From: Sesamum alatum
Lineage: Eukaryota; Streptophyta; Magnoliopsida; Lamiales; Pedaliaceae
Direction: 5' to 3'
Length of the DNA: 64,000 nucleotides
Assembly: GCA_034509735.1 (NCBI GenBank)
Contig: JACGWO010000003.1
Span: 12,586,001 to 12,650,000, forward strand
Of this stretch, positions 48,171 through 62,230 are shown in pieces. The position numbers and the translations under genes are program-made. Every line of letters starts with the position of its first letter. Position 1 is the first letter of the stretch. The notes beneath the pieces are model-generated. The model searched no databases, was not told the origin of the DNA, and saw only the letters and a list, made by a program, of their open reading frames with translations.

Positions 48171-49019
48171 GGGAAAAATGCAATTTACGTCTCCGTATTA
48201 AGAAAAATATGCAATTTATCCCCCGTGAAAAATAAAACAGCAATTTACTCTCTCGTATTATTAGAAATAAAACAAAATACCTCCTAGGCCCGACGGTGCA
48301 CTACACCTGCGTCTACTATATCTGTGTACTTTTTAAATATATTAAAAAAGACATATATTATTGATAAATTAATATTCAACAGTTTACATATATATATATA
48401 TATATATGTTTGCGTTCCTTTCTTCCTCATCTATTCGATCGCTGCCGTCGTCGTCCATTCACAACACGACCGCTGCCGGACTAAACCGCTGCCTCCCCTC
48501 CCCCTTCTTCCTCCTAGGTCATCGTCGACCCTCGTCTTCCTCTCAGGTTGTTGCCTACCTCCTCCTCTCCGTAGGTTGCCACCCCCTCTCCTCGCCGCCA
48601 GCCGCTGGCCACTGCCTTCCCCTCTTCCCCATCGCCTGACCTTCTCACCCCACCCCCACCCCCCTTATATATATGTATTATATACATAAATATATATTTA
48701 CATACAACTTATTATATATATATATTCAAATTTAATTATCTATAATATAATAGTTTTAATTGTGTATTTGATTAAATTTAAACCGTTGATCTATTAGATA
48801 AATTTGGATTTTCGATAGAAATCAATCTAACGGTATTTAAATTAGGGCATAAATATTATTTTAAATTAAAAAATAAAAAAAATTGCTCGTGTAACACATG
48901 AAACATGTCAAGGGGATTTTTGCTTCATTTTTAAAAACATAAGTTGTAAAATGCTGCCTTTCTTAAATGGGGTATATTGTTCTTTTTGATTAATATAGGG
49001 GATAAATTACATTTAATCC
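48171..49019. mobile_element. TIR element with GC-rich core
   Basis: Ends GGGAAAAATGCAA and reverse complement GGATTAAATGTAA, with inverted arms of about 110 bases carrying CAATTTATCCCC blocks. Flanks TTTTAGAAAA and TTTAAAAAAA agree at 8 of 10. The core 48410-48665 is sharply GC/CT-rich and unlike the AT-rich arms, possibly a captured piece of host sequence. Open frames in it are low-complexity Pro/Ser/Leu and not convincing. Confidence 0.72.
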
Positions 49020-49170
49020 TTTAAAAAAATATATACATTTTGGTCAGATAAAGGGGAAAAAAAGTAGTTGAAAAGTTATTGAGTGAAAATGAGAGAAGAG
49101 AACGAAACGTGGAAATCGAAAATAAAAAGAGAGAGAAGAAAAAGTTGGTGATCCGAATAATTAAAAATTA

Positions 49171-49719
49171 GGATAATTACACCTCTCTTTCATGAGATAT
49201 GATGTAATTACACTTAAATTTCTTTAATTTAAAAAATTATATTTAATACGTTGGACGTTTGTTCCATATAACAAATCGATCTTACCGTTACTCAAGATTC
49301 ACGAAATTTATTGATATTAGAAAAAAAAAAAGCTAATGAATAAATGTAGGTCTATAACGTTCCGATCGACTTATTACTAACTTATTGCAAATTAAATAAA
49401 TCTTTTATGATCAAACTATACTTACAAGGGTAAAAACTTACCCCCACACATGCATTAGCGCGTGTGAAGATGCATAAGGGTAATTCGATCAAAAGATATT
49501 TGTTTTACCTGCAATAAATGTAAGTCAATTTGAGGATAAATATAAATTTCATTCAATTTGTATTGTTGAAATCAACAAATTTTGTAAATTTTGACTAATA
49601 ACAGAGTTTATTTATTGAACAAAAACAAACATTAAGAATACTAAATATATTGTTTTTTAAACTACACGAGATTTACATATAATTACATCGAATCTCGTAG
49701 TAGCCCAGTGTAGTTATCC
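49171..49719. mobile_element. TIR element upstream of the peroxidase
   Basis: Left end GGATAATTACACCTCTCTTT and right end (reverse complement) GGATAACTACACTGGGCTAC; inner GATGTAATTACA blocks also pair. No clear target duplication. It lies about 270 bp before the peroxidase start, so it could affect the promoter. Confidence 0.65.
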
Positions 49720-49940
49720 CCAAAAGAATAAAAAAAATACAAAAATAGTACTATTCAATCATAAAAACAAAATCAAGTATAAATAAAAGAGTATGGATAA
49801 AGCTACAAAATCCCACCAATAATCCCATGCACAAAAAGCACTACAAAGTAACCCCAATATTTTTAATGTCCCACACGTCTATGCTCCACTAAGTAACCCC
49901 AATTACTCAATAATTGAGCAAACAACCCCTCTGAACTTCA

Positions 49941-49950
49941 TATATAATAT
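49941..49950 (+). promoter_or_regulatory. TATA box of the peroxidase gene
   Basis: TATATAATAT 47 bp before the ATG, the expected distance for a short 5' UTR. Another candidate, TATAAATAAAAG near 49778, would give a longer leader. Choice is inferred. Confidence 0.5.
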
Positions 49951-49987
49951 AGCCCAGAATCGATAATACTTAACTCATACTTCAGCA

Positions 49988-52738
<2,751 letters not shown>

Positions 52739-52971
52739 GTTTGATTTTGAGTTTCGGAAAGCTATGATCAAAATGAGTAGCATTGAGGTCAAGACTGGTA
52801 CGCAAGGGGAGATCAGAAAGATATGCTCCAAGTTCAATTGACTTCAGAGTATTTGGTCTGCATATTCCTCTGTACCTTCAATTTCACGGACATGGATGAT
52901 TTACACTGTAATATATTTATATCTGGGGTTAAGCAAAATGCTCAAAAAGTCCACGTATGACAAAAAAGGAA

Positions 52972-53146
52972 GGAAAATTCTTGTACGAATCAGGTTTAGT
53001 CGAATTAAATCAATTATAAAGTAAGTGTGATACATTTGCTACGTGTCACTTTCTCTGAACTGTACACCAATCACACGGCAAGTGTATTACACTTGACATA
53101 TAATTGATTTAACCTTAGCAGAGTCAGGTCTAGATCAAAATTTTCC
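52972..53146. mobile_element. small MITE 3' of the peroxidase
   Basis: Ends GGAAAATTCTTG and (reverse complement) GGAAAATTTTGA with inner TTAAATCAATTATA blocks pairing. A related half-copy is recognisable in peroxidase intron 2 (about 50515-50605: CAATCACACGACAAATGTAT). 52842-52971 is plain 3' flank, and 53147-53397 is AT-rich with no recognised feature. Confidence 0.6.
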
Positions 53147-53745
53147 AAAAAAAAAAAAAATTCTTTACCTTTTTTTATTTTTAAAACATATGCAAAATAC
53201 CCTAACGCGAGCGCACAGTATATTGCACTCGCTACTGTTCTTTTTCTTTCAAATTTATTAAATTATAAAGAGACATTTCTAAAAAATATTCGATCATCCT
53301 TTGCATGAAGAAACGTCATTGATCCATCTTCCTTTTTTTCTTTTTTTTTTTTTCTGTTTTTCAATTTAGCAACCCATATTGATTTAACATATCAATAATA
53401 AATAAAGGGGTTAAATGCAAATTACCCCCTGTGTTTTATAAAATGTTTAAAAAAATACATGTGAAAAAAGAAATTGTCATCCTAGCCCCTATGTTTTTAA
53501 AAACAGAGCAAAATACCTCCCTCCGTCTTGCAATGCACTTCACGCGTCAATATTGCGACTGGTTTAGGATTTTTGGCATATAAAATGTTTGAAATGCCCC
53601 TTTTTACACCAAATAAGTGCTTCACATCTCCCTCAAAATTGTGGTTGAGCTTAGTTCACCAAAAACATTCCTCCTTCAATTTTTTTTTTTGTCTTTGTGA
53701 TTTTGTTCAAAAATGTCCGAATTTTCGACTCATTCTTGTTGAAAA

Positions 53746-54123
53746 ATGAAGGGCAAAGGAAATTTGAAGCAATATCTTGACCTAAAGTACCCATCTACAC
53801 CATATTGTATGTGCGACATGAAGGCTAAGCTTCGTACGGTTGAGTCTGCGAGAAAACCATCATTTGGTAAGTTGTATTATTGTTGTAGATTTCGCCGTTG
53901 CAATTTTTTCCGTTGGGCTGAGCCCGAAAATGTGGTCTGGGTTCCTAGTGGCATTCCGGTGAATTTTTGCTTGAATGGAGGGTTTTCAGTGGTCGATTCT
54001 AGTGGAATGGATGAAATTTTTGAAGACAATATTGTAGAAGGAGAAGAAGTTATTTCTACGATGTCATATGTTGGGACATCAAAGAAACATGTTAAAGAGA
54101 GAATTTATTGTAGTAATATTTGA
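53746..54123 (+). CDS. small GRF-type zinc-finger protein inside the TIR element
   Basis: 125-residue open frame with intact start and stop. Residues 20-58 match the GRF zinc finger (PF06839): C21-x-C23, a stretch with GKLYYC (Cys46) in the place of the family's GR-F/Y-x-C, then Cys52 and NFFRWAEP. In the family this fold binds nucleic acid. The C-terminal part is acidic and not recognised. Small GRF proteins are frequent in repeat-rich plant DNA. Whether it helps the element (for example end binding) or is a passenger is unknown. Its intact frame beside decayed sequence is notable. Confidence 0.75.
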   Translation: MKGKGNLKQYLDLKYPSTPYCMCDMKAKLRTVESARKPSFGKLYYCCRFRRCNFFRWAEPENVVWVPSGIPVNFCLNGGFSVVDSSGMDEIFEDNIVEGEEVISTMSYVGTSKKHVKERIYCSNI

Positions 54124-54269
54124 TGTATTGTTAGTATGTTGTTGATGTTAGTGTTGATTCTTGTTTTGGTTTTCAACTAATTTGAATTTCGTTGTAATGT
54201 AAGTTATGTAATGTATGAAGACTCTTTCATTTTAATTGGATGTGTTTTTATTTTTCACAAGCATTTGAA

Positions 54270-54450
54270 TGCATAAAATTGGGCATTAAAAATCTGCACA
54301 GACTGAGAATGAAAATGTGCAGAAACTGGGCATTAACAATCTGCAGAAACTAGGCACTAAAAATTGCAGAAACTGGGCAGTAAAATGTGCAAAAACTGGG
54401 CAGTAGAACGCTGCAAAGACTAGGCACTAAAATGTATAAAAACTTGGCAA
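54270..54450. repeat. ~25-bp minisatellite
   Basis: About seven imperfect copies of GCAGAAACTGGGCACTAAAA-type units. Confidence 0.8.
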
Positions 54451-54504
54451 AATTGACCATAAAAATGACAAACTGTATTAAAAAAACCATTCGCATTGAG
54501 CTGG

Positions 54505-54590
54505 ACATTTAAGCCAAACCATTCAGACAAAAAAGGCTAAACCATTCAGACAAAAAAAGCCAAACCATTAAGACAAAAAGGCCAAATCAT
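54505..54590. repeat. ~27-bp minisatellite
   Basis: Four imperfect copies of CCAAACCATTCAGACAAAAA. Confidence 0.85.
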
Positions 54591-54668
54591 TCTACTAGAT
54601 ACATAAGTTAGTTTGTACATCCAAAAAGGGCCAACTGACACCCAAAAAAGGCACTACATAATGAATTT

Positions 54669-54985
54669 TCATGGCTTCCAAGGTCTTCTACTAGATGCCT
54701 TCTGTCTTATATTCTCCAGTACTTGTGTAATTGTTGAATTTTTTTTGTCTTGGGGGCTTTGAGACAGCAGCTGTAGTGTTGGAACTATTAGGTGCACTGG
54801 AACCTCCAATGTCAGTGTTGGAAATGTTTGTTTGTGGTGATCCCATTCAAAGGAAAATATTATAAATGAATGAAACAATTGAAATTTCAGTCTATTGAAA
54901 TTAGGGTTTTTGTAGTTACCTTTGTTGCAGACTGTGCAGTGCAAGCAACGATTGTGCCTTCCCCTCCAGGTGTTTGTTGATGTTG
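54669..54985 (-). pseudogene. exon-like minus-strand pieces in the GRF element
   Basis: Open stretches TPGGEGTIVACTAQSATK followed by a GT donor (near 54920), and a Ser/Thr/Lys-rich end near 54840-54670 (RQKASSRRPWKP in one frame). They look like the degraded 3' end of a transposon gene, but no family can be named. 55000-55900 is otherwise AT-rich, with a 27-base direct repeat at about 55150 and 55214. Confidence 0.3.
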
Positions 54986-56189
54986 CCTCTGCAATTTGAT
55001 GATAGTTGTATCATCTAAAAATTTACCACCATACCAAAATATTATATTATGGTATTCAGTTGACTGCACAGCACAAAAAAAAAAAAAAAAAAAAAGAAAA
55101 TAGAAACCAGTATCACAATATACCCAATTGCTTAGTAAAGAAAAAATAAATAATTGAATGAGGGACCACATGGAGCAATATCACAATATACACAGGGGGG
55201 CAGAATACAATAATAATTGAATGAGGGACCACATGGAGGGGGGTGGGGGGCAGCATTATCTTTTTCATGGGTCCACAACACATGAGCCATATTAAAGAGA
55301 TTCTCAGACATACATAAACAACAAATCAGAAACACCAACCATGTACTTTTCACATTTTCAGCTATTAAAAAATCCTAAAAAAAAATTAAATAAATGGAGG
55401 AATCTGGGAACATACCTTCATTTCAACTCAAACTTTAATTTTCAACCCTTTTTGTCGGCCTATCTTCACCACTAAACAAAATTGAACCATATAAAGAAGT
55501 TAAAGTGCGAGAATGGAAAAACTTTAACAAATCGTAAATTATAAAAGCTGTTTCATACCTTCTTTACTCGCAACTCTAAAAAGCCTCAGTCAAGCAAAAC
55601 AAAACCCTACAGAAAAAGTAGGAATTTTCAATACTACACCAAAATAAAAACATAAAAAAAGTGCAAAAACTAGGGTTTATCAGTATACATACCTTCGTAA
55701 TGTGCTTTCGATGCTTTTTGTGAAGATTTCAAATCGAACAATCGGTGCTTCCTTTGGTTTTCCTTCGCATCGCCTCACAGGTACGAAAACTAGGGTTTTC
55801 TTCAAGCTTCAGATCCCAAAATTGAATAAGGAGGCTAATTGCTGGTCAACGAAAAAAAGACAAATATAAGATGGGGCATTTTCGTCAAATCACCTAAAGT
55901 CTGACGTTAAAATATACCAGGGAGGCAGTGTGCTCTATTTTAAAAACATAGGGGCTAGGATGACAATTTTCTTTTCACAGGGGCTTTTTTAAATATTTCA
56001 TATAACACAGGGGGGTAATTTACTATTAACCCATAAATAAAGTAATTTTTATAAACTTAAAAATATTGTTTATTTTAACATTTGTTTCCCCAATTCAACT
56101 ACTCACCTTCTTCCCTAAGCCGCAACCCGGCTCTGCTGGCCACCCACTCACCCACTTCCCCTTCACTATAAAAAAGATATATTTTTTTG

Positions 56190-57439
56190 AATGGAATTAT
56201 GAAACAGGCAATATTATAATTGGAATTGGTGTTTTCATCTGTATCAGTATTTGTAACGGTTCTCTTTCCACTCCTTATGTAGCCCTTACAAATTATTTGT
56301 AATGGTGTGTAGAAAGTCGTTCCTAATTTGAATCGGATCTTGTAATGGTACATAAACCGGTACATTGTTTGACCGTGAACAGAAATTGACGTTGTAACTA
56401 CTCTGGAAATGACATTCTTTAAAAAGTTTGGCCCACACGTTGGAATGATTTTTGGAACCCTAATAGTTGTAAATTACACATTTTTTATCGGTATTTGTAC
56501 CTTATTTTGAACGGTAATGAACCTCTTCTCTGTAACGATTTTTGTACCTCCTATTGTAACAGTCTTTGTAACTCATTTTGGAACGGATATTGTGTCTCTT
56601 TTATGTAAGGTTATGTACCTCATGGTGTAATTGTGTTTGTAACTCGTTTAGGAATAGGTATTGTACCCTCAATTAGAACGATTGTTGTAACGTTTGGCTC
56701 AACGGATTTGAACCTCAAGTTGAAAACGATATTGTTTTAGTGTTTTAAGCAAGAAGATCTCTAACTACATCGACCTCCCCACAGGTACCGTCCGCATCAT
56801 CTTGTGCATTATCGTCGGGGATCCGGGGATCTGCTCGAGGCTGGGACTGTTCAGGCAACGGAGGGACGGATAGATTTGTCGTCATATGCACGATCACCTC
56901 CTCGATTTTGGCGACCCAATGATCGAGATTTCGGCGTCCCGATGGCGGTGACGGTGGCGGTGTCAATGTATGCGAGCAGCTGGGCTGTGATGGTCTAGCA
57001 ACCAAGTTGTGGGCCATTAAATCCAAACCAAAGACACGACCCTTGTTCCGACTGCCCGCTGCCGACATCCACGTTGTTGCTCGGTCATTGTCACCGAGCC
57101 TTGAGAAGAGGCCGGAGGATATTGCCCCTAGGTCAGTGCCTGGGCCTGTTGGTCCTCAAGCATCTTTTGGAAGATCTCATACGAAACAAATTGGTGATTT
57201 GTAATAGAAATATAAATGAATTATAATTGAAAATAAAAATCATTTATATAAACAACTTACGATGACCTGCTCTACCCTCGGGATGCTCTAGTTTCCATCG
57301 TCCTTCTTCTTGTAGCATCTGGAGAACACTTTCACCTGCGTGGCAGGCCAACCGAGCTGTCTCCTGTCCAAGAACTGAAAAACATAATTGTAGAAAAAAT
57401 AATTATTCATAAAACTTTAAAACAAAAAAACTTACCAGA
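56190..57439 (-). pseudogene. CACTA Transposase_24 gene remnant
   Basis: Minus-strand reading near 57400-57260 gives WPATQVKVFSRCYKKKDDGN, and 57068 onward gives GSRNKGRVFGLDLMAHN followed by a Ser/Pro-rich stretch: the C-terminal order of plant Ptta/En-Spm proteins. To the left (56190-56740), TTTGTAAC/GTAACG motifs recur as in CACTA subterminal regions. The remnant is cut at 57440 by the Copia-3 LTR. No CACTA terminus was found. Confidence 0.55.
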
Positions 57440-59611
57440 TGTTAGAATAGGTGACCAGAAAGTCAATGGTATTGGCTGTTCTGAGAACCATTCGTCAATC
57501 TGTGAACAAGTAATATTATGTTAATGAACGTAGTAAGGATTCATAGGCATGAAATTTGTTGTACTTACTGGTTGCATCGTTTCGATGTCACAACAAACGC
57601 CCACAGACTGAAATAACATTTCAAAAAATTGGAACTACGCTTGGAGGTAGGTTCATGAAATCAGTTTCATCGAATCGGTCTGAAATACTCCAAGTCAAAG
57701 GAATCTCGAGATAGGGCATCGAGAATCTATTTGAGACTTGCACTAAGCATCTGCAATCGCATTTCATCGACAAGTGACGAGGCTCATCCATGTAGTGTTA
57801 GTGGGTCAGCCAGCTAGGTGGTTGCTGACTGAGGTGACTTGCGGGAATCGACATATGGAAGCCACTCGGGCTTGGTTGGTATGACTCGTATTCCCGGTTC
57901 CGATAGTACGGGATTAGTTCTCGGACTTGAGGATCACGGCAGTCCCCTACATACTAAGGTTGTATCTTGGATCTGGTGAAATTTGACCGATTATACCACA
58001 TGGTCATCATAAGCCTTGTCCAGTGTAGTCGGAGTATGTAAGAACGGTGTATTCCAAGATAGGATCTGTCCCCTGTCAAAGTATATGACAACGAGATTTC
58101 CTATGCGCTCTGAGATGGTTTAGACTCACAAAGTCTATGGCCATAGCACTTGAAGTAGTGGGAAAGGATTTCCTACGTCGAGTTAAACCTATCTCGAGCA
58201 TTAAGCATAGTTGCCTAGTTAAGGATGGGAACCCACGCCCAATTCCATGCCCTAGACTAAAGGCCGGGAGACAGGTGACAGTAGGACCGTACCCGTACGT
58301 ATCGAGCGACGGTCGGACCGTACCTGCATGTAACTCGGAGCCTAAATGTTCACACCACATATTCACCTAGTCTCTAGTGCCATGGACCGCTGCTAGATGG
58401 CCACCCATGGTAATGGACTACTTTGGTTATGGAATAACAAGAAGTAGGTCCAAGTCTAGCTGAAAGGTGAACCTAAAGAGTCACACCCGCTACACCAAAT
58501 GAAGGAAATTAATTTGGAATTAATTCCGGGAGAAGGTTTAATTTAATGGAATTAAATTATACTTCTTGGAGATTCAAGCCTGGATGGATTATTTGGAATA
58601 ATTGGGCTTGAGTTCATAAATTAGATTTATGGATTTTATAAAGCATGGGCTTCCCTTTTAATTAGATTAAAAGGGTGAATTAATTAATGGGCATGGTATA
58701 TTAAAAGAGGATTTAATATAAAGTCCATGGGACTATTTATTTTAGAAATGAATAAATTCCATTCCATTAATTAATTAATGGGCTTGTATATTAAATAGGA
58801 TTTAATATAAAGTCCATGGGACTATTTAATTTAGAATTAAATAGGCCCACTCCATAAAGCCCATCAAAATGGATGGACAAGATTTGATCAAGGGATTGAT
58901 GAGATGAAGGGCCATGATTAATTTGACTTAATCAAAGCCTAGTTTGACTAGGATTTGACTAGGTCAAAATCCTAGTCAAAGTGTGTCTCTTTAGAAGAGT
59001 TTGAGTAGGAATAGGAAATCTGTCTTCTATAAATACTCAAACACACACATACACACACACACACACACACCCCCTACTAATCTCTACAACTCTCATCTCA
59101 CAATTCTCTCAAAGAATTCGTCCATCCCTCTTCTTCACTTTCCAAGAATTCTACTTTGTTCTTCTTGATTTATTCAAGTTAGAACATAAGAGACATTGAT
59201 TGCGTTAATTGATAGCGTGTATCGATGTCTCTTCTCCCCAAATAATTTCTTGCTAGCACAAGGGTTCTTTGCTTTCTGGTGTAGCGAGTGAGATGATTTA
59301 GAGGGTCTCTTCTTTGAGATCTTGGTGCAAAACGGGGAACAATGCATATAGCCGAACGAAGACAAAACTACAACCGAGTAGGTTCTTTAATTGTGTTTTC
59401 GATTCAAATTCTATGGCCTCCATGTTGTGTTTTATTGAACATGAGATACACCGAACGCGCGGGAGAATCAAGGGCACACCCCTTGATCCGGTTATATATG
59501 TGATGCATGCTTTAAATTTCATTTAATTATGCTTTGCAATTTATTATTATGCAATCTTTCGCGCTTCCGCTATTTGCGTTCGTCTCCCAGGACGATCCAC
59601 ATAATGTTTCA
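57440..59611 (+). repeat. Copia-3 5' LTR
   Basis: 2172 bp from TGTTAGAATAGGTGACC to TTTCA. Carries TATA (TCTATAAATA, 59026-59035) followed by a CA repeat (59041-59071), then CT-rich sequence, as in the solo LTR 7138-9128. Confidence 0.92.
59026..59035 (+). promoter_or_regulatory. Copia-3 LTR TATA box
   Basis: TCTATAAATA directly before an ACACAC-rich start region. Confidence 0.6.
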
Positions 59612-59612
59612 G

Positions 59613-59626
59613 TGGTATCAGAGCCC
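59613..59626 (+). other. Copia-3 primer-binding site
   Basis: TGGTATCAGAGCCC one base after the LTR end. Confidence 0.93.
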
Positions 59627-61764
59627 GCTCCGGTGTATAGGCCTAGAATGCTATGTGCTACGTGCGTTTGAGCATGATAAACGTGTTTTAATTTACGTTT
59701 ATAACATGTTTAGTGTAGATCTTTATTGGCATTTAATTTTGCATGGGATTTTGGGTCTTGGTTTTTTTGAATGTGTTTATACTTGTTCTAGGGTTGAATT
59801 TATCTTGTGGTCCAGAAAAATAGCATGAAAAGTTGAAAAAGAGTGAAAAACGGCGAATTGGCAACAACAGGACATTGACTGCGCGCACAGGGGCGTGGCC
59901 GGGCGCGTGCAGGCAGGGGCCAGCGCGCCCAGCGTGCGCGAACAGCGCGCGCGCAAGCGTGTACATGGCAGGCGCGGCCGTCTGCGCTGGACGCGCGCGC
60001 TGTGCCCGCAGGCAGAGGCGCTTGCGCGCGCCCGCCTGGCCGGCCGGCTGTGCCGTTTTCCGTTTCTCTCCCGTTTTTGGCTCATTTTTTCAAAACTGCT
60101 TTTACTGAATTATTTTTATGATATTTTCGGCATTATTCTGAACCTGTTGATTTAGAATATTTATTTTTTGAGATTTGGAATTTCCTAAAATAATATTGCT
60201 TGGTTGATGAGGAAAAGGTTTCCTAACAAGATTTAATTTCTGCAATTGTTGCACCAATGATCAAGATTTAAATGTAAAATTTCGCATTAATTTTACGTTT
60301 TATGATGTTGGACATCATGGTTATTTTATGGCATGAGCATGAGTAGATCTTGACATGTATTAATATTGCACAAATGTTGGATTTTGGAACTCTTGAATAT
60401 ATGGGCATATTCTTGAATTATTGCTTTTTGTGTTTCAGAAAATTAATTGCAAGAAAACATCTAAACATGAAAAACGGTGGTGGGCGGCAGGGAGGCCGCA
60501 CGGCAGGCAGCAGGCGCGCGCGGGCGAGGGCCCTTGCGCGCAGGCATGCGCACTGCACTGTGTACGCGCACCGCTGCGCAGCAGCTAGGCGAGGACAACA
60601 CCTGTGCGTGCGGGCGAGGGCCCGTGCGCGTGCAGGCGCACGTCCTGTGCAGACTGCGTGCCTAGCCGACCGTGCTGGACCGTTTTTCAAATTTTGGTTG
60701 TTTTCGTGCATTTTCAGAAAATCTGATTTTTCTGTATTTTTCTGGGAATTTTTCTGAATTAATTAACTTGGGGCATTTTAATTTTGGTTAAGTTTTCATA
60801 TTTCTTAGAATTAATATTGCCGTGTTAATTATGAAAAAAGGATTTTCCAACAGAAATCGTTGTGCACAGGTTGCACCATTATCCAATGTTTGGTGTGAAT
60901 ATTTTACATGTAATTTTCTGCATTTACTTTATGGTATGGGATATCATGGATATTTGTATAGCATGTTTTACGTGAGATATGTATTTGTGCTATTTGTGTT
61001 AATTGGATTGACGAAGGATGATCACAAAGCCCCTAGACCGCATGTATGGTTTATTTATATTCTTTTGTTGGGTTGTGGCCTGTGTGACACTTTATTTTCA
61101 TCTCTGTCTCTCTTCTATTTGCCTTGGAATAATAAGGCTTTCTCTCTCCCTCCTAATATACTCCCCCCAAATGTTTAATTGGGGTTTCTTATTTTATGAT
61201 GTAATGCGAGTAGAATTAGGGGTGAGGTTTTATTTTTTGTATAAAATCTGCAAGAGAAGACAAGCCCAAGGTGTTGGAGGTTTATGGAGGTAGCCATCAG
61301 ATGGCCTACGGAGGATCCATGGAGAACAAGCCCGGTGTAGGCCCACGATGGAGAGCCCAAGAAGATAAAGAGGACTTACAAGGCCCATTGCATGTAATGG
61401 GTTATTAAACCTTATAATAGCATAGGGCTTACCCTTAGATTGACCATAGATCTACTGCAGGCTCAGTAGGTTGTATAGGTTTGGGCTTGTGATCATCTTA
61501 TAGGGTCGTGCTAGGCTTTATTTTGCATGCGATGCGTTTTATATGCTTATGATTATTCTATATGCTTTATGTATGGTTACATTTATACTTAGAATATTTT
61601 CTATAATGCATGCAATGCAGTTAATATGTGATGAGGTCTCGTTCTATCAAAACTCTCACTTGGTTGAACCAAGTTAAATATAGACCCTTGATAAATGGAC
61701 TAGGACTCTGGGAGTCTGTCCAAGCCTTCCATTCATGGCAAAAGTGAGGAAGATCTTTTAGGTC

Positions 61765-61801
61765 GATAGCGTGGTCTCACGAGTCGTGGCACGACTATCG
61801 C
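61765..61801 (+). other. Copia-3 leader stem-loop 1
   Basis: CGATAG-CGTG (61765-61774) pairs with CACG-A-CTATCG (61791-61801) around the loop GTCTCACGAGTCGTGG. The loop is identical to Copia-1 while the stem sequence differs and still pairs. Confidence 0.65.
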
Positions 61802-61839
61802 GCTTAAAAGAAGCTTCACTTTGTCATGAACGAAGAGTA

Positions 61840-61880
61840 GACTGCTGTTACCTATCTCACGAGTCGTGGAGGTAGCAGTG
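61840..61880 (+). other. Copia-3 leader stem-loop 2
   Basis: ACTGCT and ACCT before, AGGT and AGCAGT after, flank CACGAGTCGTG (61858-61868) and can pair with a small bulge. Confidence 0.55.
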
Positions 61881-62230
61881 GGTCTATGAATCGGTTGATG
61901 GGTCGGGTCTAATGCCCGAATAACGTGATTCGCTTAGAGTCCTCGGGATCACGTGAAAGGGTGAGGCAATTATCTTGGGAATCTCGTGGAACGAGAATGG
62001 TATGGAATGCCTCCCACGGGTTCTTTTCCCATGCGAATCGTAAAAGTGGGGTATGGGGGAGATCGCTGTGGATCCCAAGCCCACTAGGAAAGGATTTTCC
62101 GAAAACAACGTTTGAGAGTGCTGTGTTTTCGTAGAAATAGTGGGAGAGGTTAAGGACTAAAGACCGAGATTTAACCAAAATATTACTTCATTCTGCTTAT
62201 TATTTTCTGCTTTATATATATTGTGAATGT

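Larger units (their letters stand above)
53408..56032. mobile_element. TIR element with 10-bp duplications carrying a GRF zinc-finger ORF
   Basis: Ends GGGTTAAATGCAAATTACCCC and (reverse complement) GGGTTAATAGTAAATTACCCC; arms pair for about 150 bases. ATAAATAAAG flanks both sides (53398-53407 and 56033-56042), exact over 10 bases. 9-10-bp duplications suggest the Mutator-like superfamily. It carries one intact small ORF, two minisatellites and decayed exon-like pieces on the minus strand (54980-54670). No transposase core recognised, so it is probably non-autonomous. Confidence 0.83.
59627..62230 (+). other. Copia-3 untranslated leader
   Basis: Contains two GC-rich islands (59875-60060 and 60475-60690), the hairpin TGATGTTGGACATCA (60303-60317), and two CACGAGTCGTG stem-loops (61765-61801 and 61858-61868). 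No convincing coding region. Confidence 0.72.

Noticed and set aside
48324..48689. Pro/Leu-rich frame in the TIR element
   Set aside because: Low complexity, no family, no promoter or conserved start.
54270..54590. Possible CRISPR-like array
   Set aside because: Plant genome; adjacent imperfect tandem units without spacers. They are minisatellites.
59777..60757. Ala/Arg-rich frames in the Copia-3 islands
   Set aside because: Composition effect in untranslated leader.
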